Source: CAYNFH01 sp964396385 (lineage in GTDB: Bacteria > Armatimonadota > Chthonomonadetes > Chthonomonadales > CAJBBX01). From it: 36,777 bases of DNA. The notes beneath the pieces are model-generated. The model did not search any database. It saw only the letters and a list, made by a program, of their open reading frames with translations, and was not told where the DNA came from. This document shows, piece by piece, positions 22,913-31,378 of this stretch; position 1 is the first letter of the stretch, and every line of letters starts with the position of its first letter. Location: assembly GCA_964396385.1 (NCBI GenBank), contig CAYNFH010000036.1, positions 1 through 36,777 on the forward strand, read 5' to 3'. The translations under genes and the position numbers were made by a program.

Positions 22913-23848
22913 TCACTTGTTGAAGACCTGGGGAAACAGGAACTTAAGAATGATGGCGACACCGTTGTTCACCATATGCATGATGATAGTAACCCACAGA
23001 GAGCGCGTGCGCTCATAGGCCAGCGCCAGGACCACGCCCATGAAAAAGATGCCGACCACGGCGAGAGGGCCCATGTGGGCGATGGCAAATATCGCGGCAC
23101 TGATACATACCGCGGCCGGCACACCGAACCGCCGCTTAGCGCTATTGTAAAGGAAACCGCGGAAGAAGAACTCCTCCCCTATAGGCGCGAGCACCGCCCC
23201 GCCCAGGAGGAGCACCAGGAAGGTCGACCAGTCCATGCCGTTCTTCATCAGCGCATTGACCGTGAGCGCCTTGGTGAGCTCCTGAAGCTTGTGTGTCGCG
23301 GCTGGCCCGATGGTGAGGTTTAGTCCGGCCTGGAGCACCCCTTCCAACACCATAGACATGAGCATAACGGCAGCGCCCCCGGTCACGCCGAGCACCAGGT
23401 CCCGGCGAGTCGGAAGCAGTCGGATGCCAATCTGCTCCAGCGACATGCCGTAGCGCCACGTGATGAGCCAAGCCGGAATAGCGATGCCAAGGGCATTCTG
23501 CGCGATGAGCGCTGCGCCGATAAGGATGAGCGTGAACGCCTCCGGCTGCTCCCCGGCCGACATCGTCGGCCCGACGGGAAAATGTGTCACCGCAGCGATA
23601 AGCGCCAGGACTGCGGCGAGCCCAATAGGCACCATGATCTGCGTGACCACGAGCACGACCTGCCCCACCAGCCACACATCCACCAGGCTCCAGCGCGGCG
23701 CGAATATCGGAGGCGCAAGGCCCGCATCGACCTGTGACTTGCGGAGCGCCCAGGCGATGAGGAGACAGACGTCGATGATGGCGACTAGCGCAGCCGCCGT
23801 CAGGAGAACGATAATGAGGATCCACGCGTTGGCCTGATTGTTGAGCAT
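22913..23848 (-). CDS. CPBP-family intramembrane metalloprotease homologue
   Basis: The 311-residue polytopic protein ends in an Abi/CPBP (Rce1-like) domain. The catalytic EEFFFRG motif lies at 225-231 (Glu225, Glu226, Arg230), the conserved His in FAIAHMG is at 258, and HMVNN starts at 291. All key residues are present, so it could be an active glutamate protease. Five to six membrane helices precede the domain. It lies between an ABC ATPase and a TPR lipoprotein on one strand, 19 bases from the former. Confidence 0.9.
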   Translation of the reverse strand: MLNNQANAWILIIVLLTAAALVAIIDVCLLIAWALRKSQVDAGLAPPIFAPRWSLVDVWLVGQVVLVVTQIMVPIGLAAVLALIAAVTHFPVGPTMSAGEQPEAFTLILIGAALIAQNALGIAIPAWLITWRYGMSLEQIGIRLLPTRRDLVLGVTGGAAVMLMSMVLEGVLQAGLNLTIGPAATHKLQELTKALTVNALMKNGMDWSTFLVLLLGGAVLAPIGEEFFFRGFLYNSAKRRFGVPAAVCISAAIFAIAHMGPLAVVGIFFMGVVLALAYERTRSLWVTIIMHMVNNGVAIILKFLFPQVFNK

Positions 23849-23867
23849 CTACTTCTTGCCGCGCCCC

Positions 23868-24683
23868 TCAGCGCAGGTACTGTATCAGGTCGCGGTACTC
23901 CGTGCCGCTGGTCAGCTCCAGGAAGATGGTCTCGAGCGAGCTGTGCTCCGAGGCCGCCTGCGCGCGGAGATCGGCCATGGTTCCTGATGCCACAATGCGT
24001 CCCCGATTGATGATAGCGAACCGGTCGCACATAGTCTCGGCGATCTCCAGGATGTGCGTCGACACGAACACGGTCGCTCCCTCGTCGCACAGCTTCCGAA
24101 GGATGTCTTTCAGGAGCCTCGCGCCCTTAGGATCCAGTCCCACAGTCGGCTCATCCAGGAAGATAACCTTCGGCTGGTGGATCAGCGCTCCCGCCACGGC
24201 GAGCTTCTGCCGCATGCCCCGGGAGTAGCCCTGCACCAGATCATTTCCCTTATCGGTCAGCTCAAACAGGCGCAGCAGGTCGTCTATCCTCTCCTGGCGC
24301 CCCGCCGAGCTCACCGAGTAGAGGTCCGCCATGAAGTTCAGGAACTCGCGACCGGTGAGCTTGTCGTAGAGGAACGGATTATCCGGTATGTAACCGAGGA
24401 TACGCTTGGCGCGGAGCGGCTGAGCGGTGATGTCGTAGCCGCCGATTAGGGCGCTGCCCGCCGTGGGCCGGAGAAGCCCCGTAAGCATCTTGATGGTGGT
24501 CGTCTTGCCGGCCCCATTTGGCCCAAGGAAGCCGAAGAGCTCGCCGGAATAGACGGTGAAGCTGAGGTCGTCCACCGCTCGTAGCGAACCGAACGTGCGC
24601 GCGAGGTTGCGGCACACGATCATAGGCGTAGGCTGGACGGCCCGCTCCTCCACCTCCGGCATCACTTCCGCTTCTATCACCAC
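23868..24683 (-). CDS. ABC transporter ATP-binding protein (ABC-2/NatA type)
   Basis: The 271-residue ATPase has Walker A GPNGAGKTT at 54-62, the signature YSRGMRQK at 153-160, Walker B VIFLDEP at 173-179 and the H-loop STH near 210. The degenerate signature and the C-terminal layout match exporters of the NatA/CcmA/ABC-2 group. The start is GTG at 24683, directly after the stop of the upstream CAP gene. No permease gene is adjacent; the polytopic CPBP protein follows instead. Confidence 0.94.
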   Translation of the reverse strand: MVIEAEVMPEVEERAVQPTPMIVCRNLARTFGSLRAVDDLSFTVYSGELFGFLGPNGAGKTTTIKMLTGLLRPTAGSALIGGYDITAQPLRAKRILGYIPDNPFLYDKLTGREFLNFMADLYSVSSAGRQERIDDLLRLFELTDKGNDLVQGYSRGMRQKLAVAGALIHQPKVIFLDEPTVGLDPKGARLLKDILRKLCDEGATVFVSTHILEIAETMCDRFAIINRGRIVASGTMADLRAQAASEHSSLETIFLELTSGTEYRDLIQYLR

Positions 24684-25628
24684 CTACTCCACAACGACCG
24701 TGCGCTGGGACGCCACGATGGCGCGTCCGTCTCTGTCCGCCACCTTGACAATGACGTAGTATACGCCGGGCTGGCCGTCCTGCGACAGCGGCAGCTCCAC
24801 GCGGAACCGGCCGTCCGGGCGCAGCTCCACCTCCGGGCTGGTGCCGAGCCCCTGCTCCAGGTACCGGGCGAAGGGCGCCGGGACCGGATAGTGCGCCGTG
24901 GAATTTAGCTCAGCCGGGCTGGCCGCGTGCGGCAGCGGCTCCCGGCCCACCTCGATGGCCCTGAACGCCAAGCCGTCCGGAATGCGTCCGGTAACGGCGA
25001 CGCGCTCTCCCATTCTTACGTGCGAAGGCATCGCATCTACGTCCAGGTATCGGTCCACGAACTCTTCCGCATTCGCCAGTGTTCCACTGAACACACCGAG
25101 GTGGGCATGCGCCAGTCCAATGCCTACGTGGGTATGGGGCCAATCCGCGATGTTCTTGCGATGGCCGTCGTTGGGCGGATGCTGATTGAAGTAGGCGGCT
25201 TCCAGATCCGCCAGCTCCCGTCGGGTGAACCGCTGATCCGCCTCGAGCGTGTAGCTGCCGGCGGGCCGCTCGCCGACGTAGGTGGAGTAGAGGTAGACGT
25301 TCTCCTTCACGTGGTCGCGTCCCCCATGCTCGGTGTAGCGCTCGTCCGGCAGGCGGCCCTGAAGGTCTTTGTGCGCAAGGAAATGGTGCGTGGCCATCTC
25401 CTCTGCCTGCGCCTGCCCCACCTCGGACGCCAGCGGATCCAGCTCCACGGGCCGCAAGTGTAGGGCCGCCCGATCTTCGTTGATCAGGCCCAGCAGGTAC
25501 TTTCGGGCCTCCGCCAGCGTGAGTCCCGGCCCTTCGTCCAGCGTTTGCCGCTGCTGCGACATGGGCCCGGCTGCGGGCTGACCCACCAGTGCCGCCGCGC
25601 ACACAAGGACTGCCCCGATGATCCTCAA
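24684..25628 (-). CDS. Secreted CAP-domain (SCP/PR-1) protein
   Basis: The protein has an N-terminal signal sequence (RIIGAVLVCAAALVGQPAAG). A CAP domain from about residue 35 to 185 follows, with LINEDRAALHLRPVELDP, the metal-site histidine in EMATHHFLAH, and NDGHRKNI. A C-terminal 120-residue beta-rich region comes last, with PDGRFRVELPL. Bacterial CAP proteins are extracellular and poorly characterised. I prefer the TTG at 25628, which overlaps the prmC stop (GTTGA) and starts at the signal peptide; an ATG at 25691 would add 21 charged residues inside prmC. Confidence 0.85.
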   Translation of the reverse strand: MRIIGAVLVCAAALVGQPAAGPMSQQRQTLDEGPGLTLAEARKYLLGLINEDRAALHLRPVELDPLASEVGQAQAEEMATHHFLAHKDLQGRLPDERYTEHGGRDHVKENVYLYSTYVGERPAGSYTLEADQRFTRRELADLEAAYFNQHPPNDGHRKNIADWPHTHVGIGLAHAHLGVFSGTLANAEEFVDRYLDVDAMPSHVRMGERVAVTGRIPDGLAFRAIEVGREPLPHAASPAELNSTAHYPVPAPFARYLEQGLGTSPEVELRPDGRFRVELPLSQDGQPGVYYVIVKVADRDGRAIVASQRTVVVE

Positions 25629-26473
25629 CTTCCTCTTTTCCCGGCGATCACTCGCTGTATTCCCGCGAGATCGCTCCGTATGTCCATACACTCAAAACCG
25701 GCCGCAACGAATAGGTTTCCGACTTGCTCCGCCTGCCCCTGTCCCACCTCCACGGCCAGCCAGCCACCGGGTCTTAGCACACGCGCCGCCTGAGCGGTTA
25801 TCCGGCGCACCACCGCAAGCCCATCCGGACCTCCGTCCAGCGCGATCCTCGGCTCGTGCTCCGCCACCTCCGGCTGGAGTCCGGGGATGTCGTTCGACGG
25901 AATGTAAGGCGGATTGGAGAGGACCATGTCCAGCGAAGCGTCCCGGACTGCGGCAAGCAAGTCCGCTTGTAGGAACAGGACGCGGGAGCCCACTCCGTGC
26001 CGGCGCGCGTTCTCCGCTGCCACAGCAAGCGCATCGCGCGAGAGGTCTATGCCCGTCACTCGTGCCGCGGGCGCGTTCTTCGCCATAGCAACCGCGATGC
26101 AGCCGCTCCCGGACCCCACATCGATGACGGTGGGGTGCGGTCTTTCCCTTAGCCGCTCCAACGCGAGATCCACCAGCATCTCCGTCTCCGGCCGGGGGAC
26201 CAGCACGGCCGGCGATACTCCGAGCTCCAGCCCGTAGAACTCCTGCGTGCCTCGCAGGTAGGCCAGGGGCTCGCGATTCGACCTCCGCGCAAGCAGGGTG
26301 TCGAACCGCCGCCACTGCTCAGGCGTCGGCGGTGTGGAGAGGCCGCGCACCACCTCCAGCCGGCTCAGTGCGAGGGCGCAACCAAGGAGGAGCTCCGCCT
26401 CCATACGAGGGCGCTCTATCCCGGCCCGCCGAAGCCGCTCGGCGGCCTCCGCCAACCGCGACTCTGTATCCAA
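25625..26473 (-). CDS. prmC: Release factor glutamine methyltransferase
   Basis: This SAM-dependent enzyme methylates the GGQ glutamine of the release factors. From the TTG at 26473 (one base after the prfA stop) it has 282 residues. An N-terminal helical domain comes first, then REPLAYLRGTQEFYGLEL, the SAM loop VDVGSGSGCIAVA near 119-125 and the catalytic NPPY at about 187-190. A longer open frame to 26554 overlaps prfA and is not family-like. The prfA-prmC pair is translationally coupled, as in many bacteria. Confidence 0.95.
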   Translation of the reverse strand: MDTESRLAEAAERLRRAGIERPRMEAELLLGCALALSRLEVVRGLSTPPTPEQWRRFDTLLARRSNREPLAYLRGTQEFYGLELGVSPAVLVPRPETEMLVDLALERLRERPHPTVIDVGSGSGCIAVAMAKNAPAARVTGIDLSRDALAVAAENARRHGVGSRVLFLQADLLAAVRDASLDMVLSNPPYIPSNDIPGLQPEVAEHEPRIALDGGPDGLAVVRRITAQAARVLRPGGWLAVEVGQGQAEQVGNLFVAAGFECMDIRSDLAGIQRVIAGKRGS

Positions 26474-26474
26474 C

Positions 26475-27557
26475 TTACTGGGAGGAGTCGTCGCCGCGAA
26501 GGCGCTCGGCCTGGTCTGCCGTGACCAGCGCGTCCACGAACGTCTGGATGCCACCGTCCAGGATCTGGGGGATGTTGTAGATAGTGAGGCCGATGCGGTG
26601 ATCCGTTACCCTGCCGTCTGGAAAGTTGTAGGTGCGAATCTTTTCTGAGCGATCCCCGGAGCCGACCTGCGCCCTCCGTGCCTGTGTCCGCTCGCTGTTG
26701 AGCGCCGCCTGCTGCTGCTCGTAGAGGCGCGCCCGCAGCATCCGGAACGCCTTCTCCTTGTTCTGGAGTTGGCTGCGCTCGTCCTGGCACGTCACCACGA
26801 TGCCGGTGGGCTTGTGGAGGATCCGGATGGCGGTCGCCACCTTCTGCACGTTCTGGCCGCCCGCGCTGGAGGAGTGGTACACGTCCATCTCGATATCGTT
26901 GGGGTTGATCTCCACCTCCACCTCCTCCGCCTCCGGCAGCACGGCCACAGTAGCGGTAGACGTGTGGATCCGGCCCCCGGACTCCGTGGCGGGCACGCGC
27001 TGTACGCGGTGGACGCCGCTCTCGAATTTGAGCTGGCTATAGGCGCCGTGCGCCTGTATGGAGAGCACGACGTCGCTGAATCCGCCAATGCCGGTTTCCT
27101 GAAGGTTAAGCGGCTCGACCTTCCAGCCTCGCCGTTCGGCGTACCGGGTGTACATCCGCAGCAGATCGCCCGCGAAGAGTGCCGCCTCCTCGCCGCCGGC
27201 AGCAGGACGTATCTCCAGGATGACGTTCTTCTCGTCGTTAGGGTCCGTGGGCAGGAGCAGCACCTTTATGCGCGCTTCGAGCTGGTCCCGCTGGTCCTTG
27301 AGCCGGTCCAGCTCCGCCTGGGCGAGCTCCCGCATCTCCGGGTCGCCCAGCATCGCCTCCGCGTCATCGATTTCGCGCAGGGTGCGCTTGTACTCGCGGT
27401 AAGCGGTCACCACCTCCGTGAGGTCACTCCAGGCCTTGTGTACCTGGCGGTACTGCTGGATGTTGGACGTGACGGCGGGATCGAGCATCTGCTCTCCGAG
27501 CTGCTCGTAGTACGCCTCCAGATCGTCCAGCTTCTGTCTAGCCTGTTCCAGGGACAA
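26475..27557 (-). CDS. prfA: Peptide chain release factor 1
   Basis: The 360-residue protein has the catalytic GGQ at 233-235 (SSAGGQNVQKVATAIR). The stop-codon-reading tripeptide PAT at 189-191 (RVPATESGGR) identifies RF1 (UAA/UAG) and not RF2. The start is TTG at 27557 with GGAG before it. The 5' gap to the DUF1385 gene holds heptamer repeat F and a hairpin. Confidence 0.97.
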   Translation of the reverse strand: MSLEQARQKLDDLEAYYEQLGEQMLDPAVTSNIQQYRQVHKAWSDLTEVVTAYREYKRTLREIDDAEAMLGDPEMRELAQAELDRLKDQRDQLEARIKVLLLPTDPNDEKNVILEIRPAAGGEEAALFAGDLLRMYTRYAERRGWKVEPLNLQETGIGGFSDVVLSIQAHGAYSQLKFESGVHRVQRVPATESGGRIHTSTATVAVLPEAEEVEVEINPNDIEMDVYHSSSAGGQNVQKVATAIRILHKPTGIVVTCQDERSQLQNKEKAFRMLRARLYEQQQAALNSERTQARRAQVGSGDRSEKIRTYNFPDGRVTDHRIGLTIYNIPQILDGGIQTFVDALVTADQAERLRGDDSSQ

Positions 27558-27574
27558 TATCTCGCTCCGTGAGC

Positions 27575-27684
27575 GGTTGATGGTTGATGGTTGAAGGCCG
27601 GATGTGTTTAGGCGCGTTCTGTCTCTGACCTCCCGTCAGAGACGAACAGCACCGCTTTGCAGATCCCACATTCAACCTTCAACC
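27575..27684. repeat. Heptamer inverted-arm repeat F with an internal hairpin, upstream of prfA
   Basis: Arm 1 (27575-27595) is GGTTGAT twice and GGTTGAA. Arm 2 (27671-27684) is TTCAACC twice, the inverted unit. Between them is an independent perfect 9-bp hairpin, GTCTCTGAC (27621-27629) with GTCAGAGAC (27635-27643). The whole unit fills the DUF1385-prfA gap and would fold in a cotranscript. Confidence 0.88.
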
Positions 27685-27685
27685 A

Positions 27686-28708
27686 TTACGCCACAGCGGC
27701 CGCGGGCTCCGGCTCCTTGTCCGGCGTGGTTGAGTGCGCTTCTTCCTCCGCGAGGACCGCGCGGAGGGCCGCGATGGCGACCTCTACCTGGCTCGCGTCC
27801 GGCTCGCGCGTGGTCAACTGTTGGGTCCAGAGCCCCGGGGCGAGCAGGACCTGCGTGATACGGTACCGCCGGAACTTGCCCGCAAGGCGGATGATCTCGT
27901 AGGCACAGCCCGCCACCACCGGGATGAGGCCTATGTGCAGCGCCAGCCGCACGAAGTAGTTGGCCGGCCGGGGGAAGATCGAGTGGACCACGACGCTGGC
28001 TATCAGGACGAGGATAAGGAAGCTGGTGCCGCACCGTGGATGGATGCGAGATGACCGCAGGCTGTTCTCCACGTCCAGGCTCTCCCCGGCCTCCAGGTTG
28101 TTGATGACCTTGTGCTCCGCGCCGTGGTACTGGAAGACCCGGTGGATGTTCTCCATCCGGCCGATAGCCGCGATGTAGGCCAGGAATATGCCTATCCGGA
28201 TCAAGCCGTCGACTCCGTTGAGCGCGTAGCTCCCCGACACGCCCAGGTGGCGCTGCGAGAGCTGTGTTATGAGCGTGGGCAGGGCCACGAAGACGCCGAC
28301 ACCGAAGCACACCGCCGCCACTAGTGTCGCGCCAATGGCGATGTCGTTGATGCGGCTCCCGCCCCGCGGCTCCACGATAAGAGGCTCCGGCAGGCCCGGC
28401 ACCACCTCCCCTATCGGAACGGGCTCCTGCAGCGGCGCCGCGCCTGGCAGGCTCTGTGCCTGCACCTGCGCGGAGTAGGTGAGCGCTTTGGTGCCGAGGG
28501 CCATCGCGTCGATGAGCGCCAGCGTGCCCCGCAGGAACGGCCAGCGCAGCCACTTCAGCTTGCCCAGGATGGTCTTGTCCACCTGTTCCGTCTTGACCAC
28601 GATGGTCTGGTCGGGCTTGCGGCAGGCGACGGCGAAGTACCGAGGGCTGCGCATCATTACGCCCTCGACCACCGCCTGCCCGCCGTATTGCGTATAGTCG
28701 CTGCTCAT
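27686..28708 (-). CDS. DUF1385 family membrane protein
   Basis: The protein has the family N-terminus YGGQAVVEGVMMRSP, the middle motif FQYHGAEHKVINNLE, and RIHPRCGTSFL. About four membrane helices separate these. The His/Glu motif suggests a metal site; the function of the family is unknown. I chose the ATG at 28708, with GGGAC upstream; an ATG four codons earlier at 28720 is possible. It sits between rpmE and prfA, an order often seen for this family. The last 30 residues are Glu/Pro-rich. Confidence 0.9.
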   Translation of the reverse strand: MSSDYTQYGGQAVVEGVMMRSPRYFAVACRKPDQTIVVKTEQVDKTILGKLKWLRWPFLRGTLALIDAMALGTKALTYSAQVQAQSLPGAAPLQEPVPIGEVVPGLPEPLIVEPRGGSRINDIAIGATLVAAVCFGVGVFVALPTLITQLSQRHLGVSGSYALNGVDGLIRIGIFLAYIAAIGRMENIHRVFQYHGAEHKVINNLEAGESLDVENSLRSSRIHPRCGTSFLILVLIASVVVHSIFPRPANYFVRLALHIGLIPVVAGCAYEIIRLAGKFRRYRITQVLLAPGLWTQQLTTREPDASQVEVAIAALRAVLAEEEAHSTTPDKEPEPAAAVA

Positions 28709-28741
28709 GAACCGTCCCATAAAGGCCGAAGGCCCGATTGC

Positions 28742-28945
28742 TCAGGCCTTCATCTTGTACTTCTGGAGGAACTTCTCTACGCGGCCCTCCGTGTCTACAA
28801 TCTTCTGCTTGCCCGTGTAAAACGGGTGGCAGTTAGAGCAGATCTCGACCCGGAGGTTCGGCCTGGTAGAGCGCGTCTCGAACGTGTTCCCGCAGGCGCA
28901 GACCACCGTGGCAGTCTGGTACTGGGGATGTATTCCCTCTTTCAT
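28742..28945 (-). CDS. rpmE: Ribosomal protein bL31, zinc-binding form
   Basis: The 67-residue protein begins MKEGIHPQYQ and carries zinc ligands C16, C18, C37 and C40, so it is the C+ form of bL31, with SNCHPFYTGKQKIVDT and a basic tail. It has a clear promoter (28982-29011) and GAGGT before the ATG. A small GGCC-TTC-GGCC hairpin follows the gene before DUF1385. Confidence 0.97.
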   Translation of the reverse strand: MKEGIHPQYQTATVVCACGNTFETRSTRPNLRVEICSNCHPFYTGKQKIVDTEGRVEKFLQKYKMKA

Positions 28946-28981
28946 GGCTCATACCTCACACCCAATTATCGGCGCCTGCAT

Positions 28982-29011
28982 ATTATATACGATAGCGGGA
29001 GGGCCATTCAA
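28982..29011 (-). promoter_or_regulatory. Promoter of rpmE
   Basis: On the minus strand TTGAAT (29011-29006) and perfect TATAAT (28987-28982) are 18 bases apart, with the rpmE ATG 36 bases downstream of the -10 box. Confidence 0.82.
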
Positions 29012-29027
29012 CGGCAGGAGTCGGGGC

Positions 29028-29100
29028 GATGGAGTGGTGGAGTACTGGAATCCGTATTCTGGGACATCGCTCCATCACTCCAACACTCCATCACTCCGCC
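29028..29100. repeat. Octamer inverted-arm repeat E, between rpmE and a GT2 gene
   Basis: Arm 1 (29028-29051) is GATGGAGT, GGTGGAGT, ACTGGAAT. Arm 2 (29071-29100) is TCCATCAC, TCCAACAC, TCCATCAC, TCCGCC. The core is about 18 bases. A TATAAT at 29110-29115 follows and may serve the glycosyltransferase gene, although no good -35 box is seen because the array occupies that position. Confidence 0.9.
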
Positions 29101-29149
29101 CTTCTTTGTTATAATCCTCCTGTCAAACCGGACCATAGGGGCGCATCGC

Positions 29150-30034
29150 TTGGACCTCTCCATCATTATCGTCTCCTGGAACACCGAGGAATATCTGCGC
29201 GCCTGCCTGGAGTCGGTCTATCGCAACGCCGGAGACCTGGAGCTCGAGGTCATCGTAGTGGACAACGCCTCCAGGGACGGAACGGTGGACATGGTGCGCG
29301 GGGGGTTCCCTCACGTCCGGCTGATAGCCAACGCGGACAACGCGGGGTTCTGCAAGGCGAATAACCAGGGCATCGAGATCGCCCACGGTGACCTTCTCCT
29401 GCTGCTCAACCCGGACACGGAGGTGAAGCCCTGCGCGCTGCGGGCGCTCGTCGACTTCCTACGCACCCATCCGGAGGCCGGCGTGGCCGGCCCTATGCTC
29501 CTCAACACGGACGGCTCCATCATGCCCAACGGGCACACGTTCCCCACCGTGCGGAGGGAGCTGATGGGGATTACCGGCCTCAGCCAGAGGCGCAAGGCGG
29601 CATACGAGGCCGACATGTACGGCCGCGAGGACTTCAGCGTGGGTACCGAGGTGGACGTGGTGTGCGGGGCAGCCCTGCTCACCCGCCGCGAAGTAGTCGA
29701 ACGTATTGGCGGGCTGGACGAAGACCTGTTCATGTTCTACGACGAGGTGGACTTCTGCCGCCGGGTCCGCTCGGCGGGCTGGCGCGTCTTCTACGTGCCG
29801 GAGTCGCGCATCACGCACCACTGGATGCAGAGCGTCAAGCAGGACGTGATCCGCTCCATGCGGCGGCTCTTCCACGCGCAGTACGTCTACTTCTCCAAAC
29901 ACCACGGCTTCATTCCAGCCCTCTTCCTGAGGACGATGAGCGCCATGGCAATCGCGTATCGCGCTTCGCGCATCCGCGGCGGGGCTATCAAGGGCCGCCT
30001 CCTCTCCGGCCTGAAAGGGCAGCGCACCGCATGA
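29150..30034 (+). CDS. Glycosyltransferase family 2 protein, rhamnosyltransferase-like
   Basis: The 294-residue protein is an inverting GT-A transferase. It begins LSIIIVSWNTEEYLRACL, carries VVDNASRDGTVDMV, the metal-binding region LLLLNPDTEV and a C-terminal FFMFYDE-type motif (LFMFYDEVDFCRRV). This pattern is common in WbbL-like rhamnosyltransferases of surface polysaccharides. The start is TTG at 29150 with AGGGG 7 bases before it; the frame is open upstream but runs through repeat E. It is the first gene of a four-transferase cluster. Confidence 0.92.
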   Translation: MDLSIIIVSWNTEEYLRACLESVYRNAGDLELEVIVVDNASRDGTVDMVRGGFPHVRLIANADNAGFCKANNQGIEIAHGDLLLLLNPDTEVKPCALRALVDFLRTHPEAGVAGPMLLNTDGSIMPNGHTFPTVRRELMGITGLSQRRKAAYEADMYGREDFSVGTEVDVVCGAALLTRREVVERIGGLDEDLFMFYDEVDFCRRVRSAGWRVFYVPESRITHHWMQSVKQDVIRSMRRLFHAQYVYFSKHHGFIPALFLRTMSAMAIAYRASRIRGGAIKGRLLSGLKGQRTA

Positions 30035-30072
30035 TTCTTCCGATTCCGTCATCCGTCCTCCGTATTGCGTCC

Positions 30073-30100
30073 GCGGTCCGTGGTCCGTGGTCTGTGGTCT
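30073..30100. repeat. Heptamer array G between two glycosyltransferase genes
   Basis: Four 7-bp units (GCGGTCC, GTGGTCC, GTGGTCT, GTGGTCT) end 10 bases before the ATG of the next gene. Just to the left are loosely related CCGTC/CCGTA units (30042-30068). The gap contains no ribosome binding site. Confidence 0.8.
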
Positions 30101-30110
30101 GTAATCAGCC

Positions 30111-31289
30111 ATGAAGGTTGGTATGTTAACCACGTGGCAGACCAAGTGCGGCATCGCCACCTACTCCGAGGCGCTGCTCGATGCCATGAAGCCGCTTCGG
30201 GACGTGGAGTTCGACATAGTCCCCATCACCCCAGGCATCCTCCCCCTTTCCCACTATGAGGAGCGGGCCGAGCGACTCAATGCGTGCGACGTGGTCCACA
30301 TCCAGCACGAGTACGGCTTCTGGGGCGGCTACGTGCCGGGCAAGAACCGCTACCACACGCTGCGGCGGCTGATTCGGCGGCCCGTGGTGCTCACCGGCCA
30401 TACCACCACGCGAATCGAACGGTTAATCGTCCCGCCCCCAATGCCTGAATTCGGCTCCCGAGGCGACCGGCTGCGCACCCGCTACCGGCGGGCGCGGATG
30501 CGCATGCTGCTTCCCGTCCTGTACCGGACGCCGCCGTACCGGCGCTGGATCGAGGCGAGCCCCTTCAGGACCGCGCAGGAGGTGATCATTCATACGACCG
30601 AGGCACGGGACGCGATAGTGCACAGGGGAGTGCCTGCCGAGCACGTGCACCTGTTGCCGGCGGGTATCCCGGAGCCGCTTCCGGCCCCGCCCGATGGCGG
30701 AGAGAGCTTCCGGAAGCGGTTTCGGCTGGGCAACCTTCGCTTGATCACCGTGTTCGGCTATGTCACTCCCTACAAAGGTTACGAGCTGGTGCTGAGCGCT
30801 ATGGAGCGGCTGCCAAAGGATGTAGGGTTTGTCATCGCGGGTGGAGTGCGGACTCCAGCGGAAGAGCCCTACGCTGCCCAGCTCCAGGAGCGCGTGGATC
30901 GCGGCTCCCTGGCAGACCGAGTCGTCATCACGGGGTTTCTGAACGATCCCGAGGTTGCAGAGGCCATGACCGCTTCGGAGATCGTGGCGGTGCCGCATAC
31001 GGTGGCTACAGGCTCCTACTCCGTGGCGACGGGGATCAGCTACGGCCGGCCCATCATCGCCTCGGACCTCGCCTGCTTCCGGGACATCGCGAGCGAGAGC
31101 GGCTGCGTCCAGCTCTTCCCTTCCGGCGACGCCGGCAGTCTCGCCGCAAAGCTCGAGACCCTCCTCTCGGACGCCGCCGAGCGAGAGAGGCTCTCCCGGC
31201 TCGCCCTGGATCATGCCCGCAGCCACACCTGGCGGCAGGTCGCGGAGACTACGCGGAGCATCTACGAATCGGCGCTTCGAAGTGCTTAG
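30111..31289 (+). CDS. Glycosyltransferase family 4 protein
   Basis: The 392-residue GT-B transferase starts MKVGMLTTWQTKCGIATYSE. It has a donor half with VFGYVTPYKGYELVLSAM, FVIAGGVRT and a C-terminal helix-rich end. The acidic ExxxxxxxE site is not clear; at its place stands VPHTVATGSYSVATGISYG, a variant seen in some GT4 proteins. A role in surface glycan assembly is inferred from its neighbours. No ribosome binding site precedes the ATG. Its TAG stop provides the first base of octamer repeat C. Confidence 0.9.
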   Translation: MKVGMLTTWQTKCGIATYSEALLDAMKPLRDVEFDIVPITPGILPLSHYEERAERLNACDVVHIQHEYGFWGGYVPGKNRYHTLRRLIRRPVVLTGHTTTRIERLIVPPPMPEFGSRGDRLRTRYRRARMRMLLPVLYRTPPYRRWIEASPFRTAQEVIIHTTEARDAIVHRGVPAEHVHLLPAGIPEPLPAPPDGGESFRKRFRLGNLRLITVFGYVTPYKGYELVLSAMERLPKDVGFVIAGGVRTPAEEPYAAQLQERVDRGSLADRVVITGFLNDPEVAEAMTASEIVAVPHTVATGSYSVATGISYGRPIIASDLACFRDIASESGCVQLFPSGDAGSLAAKLETLLSDAAERERLSRLALDHARSHTWRQVAETTRSIYESALRSA

Positions 31290-31378
31290 TGTGGGCGTGT
31301 GGGCGTGTGGGGGCAGGGGGCACGGAGTGGGCCGGAACTCGGATTCTCCCATACTCCCACACCCCCGTACCCCCAAAC
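31289..31378. repeat. Octamer inverted-arm repeat C, overlapping the start of a GT4 gene
   Basis: Arm 1 (31289-31320) is GTGTGGGC twice, GTGTGGGG, GCAGGGGG. Arm 2 (31347-31378) is TCCCATAC, TCCCACAC, CCCCGTAC, CCCCAAAC. The core is 26 bases. It shares units and layout with repeat B at 17813-17889. It begins at the last base of the preceding stop codon and ends within a few codons of the first conserved strand of the next protein. Confidence 0.92.
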
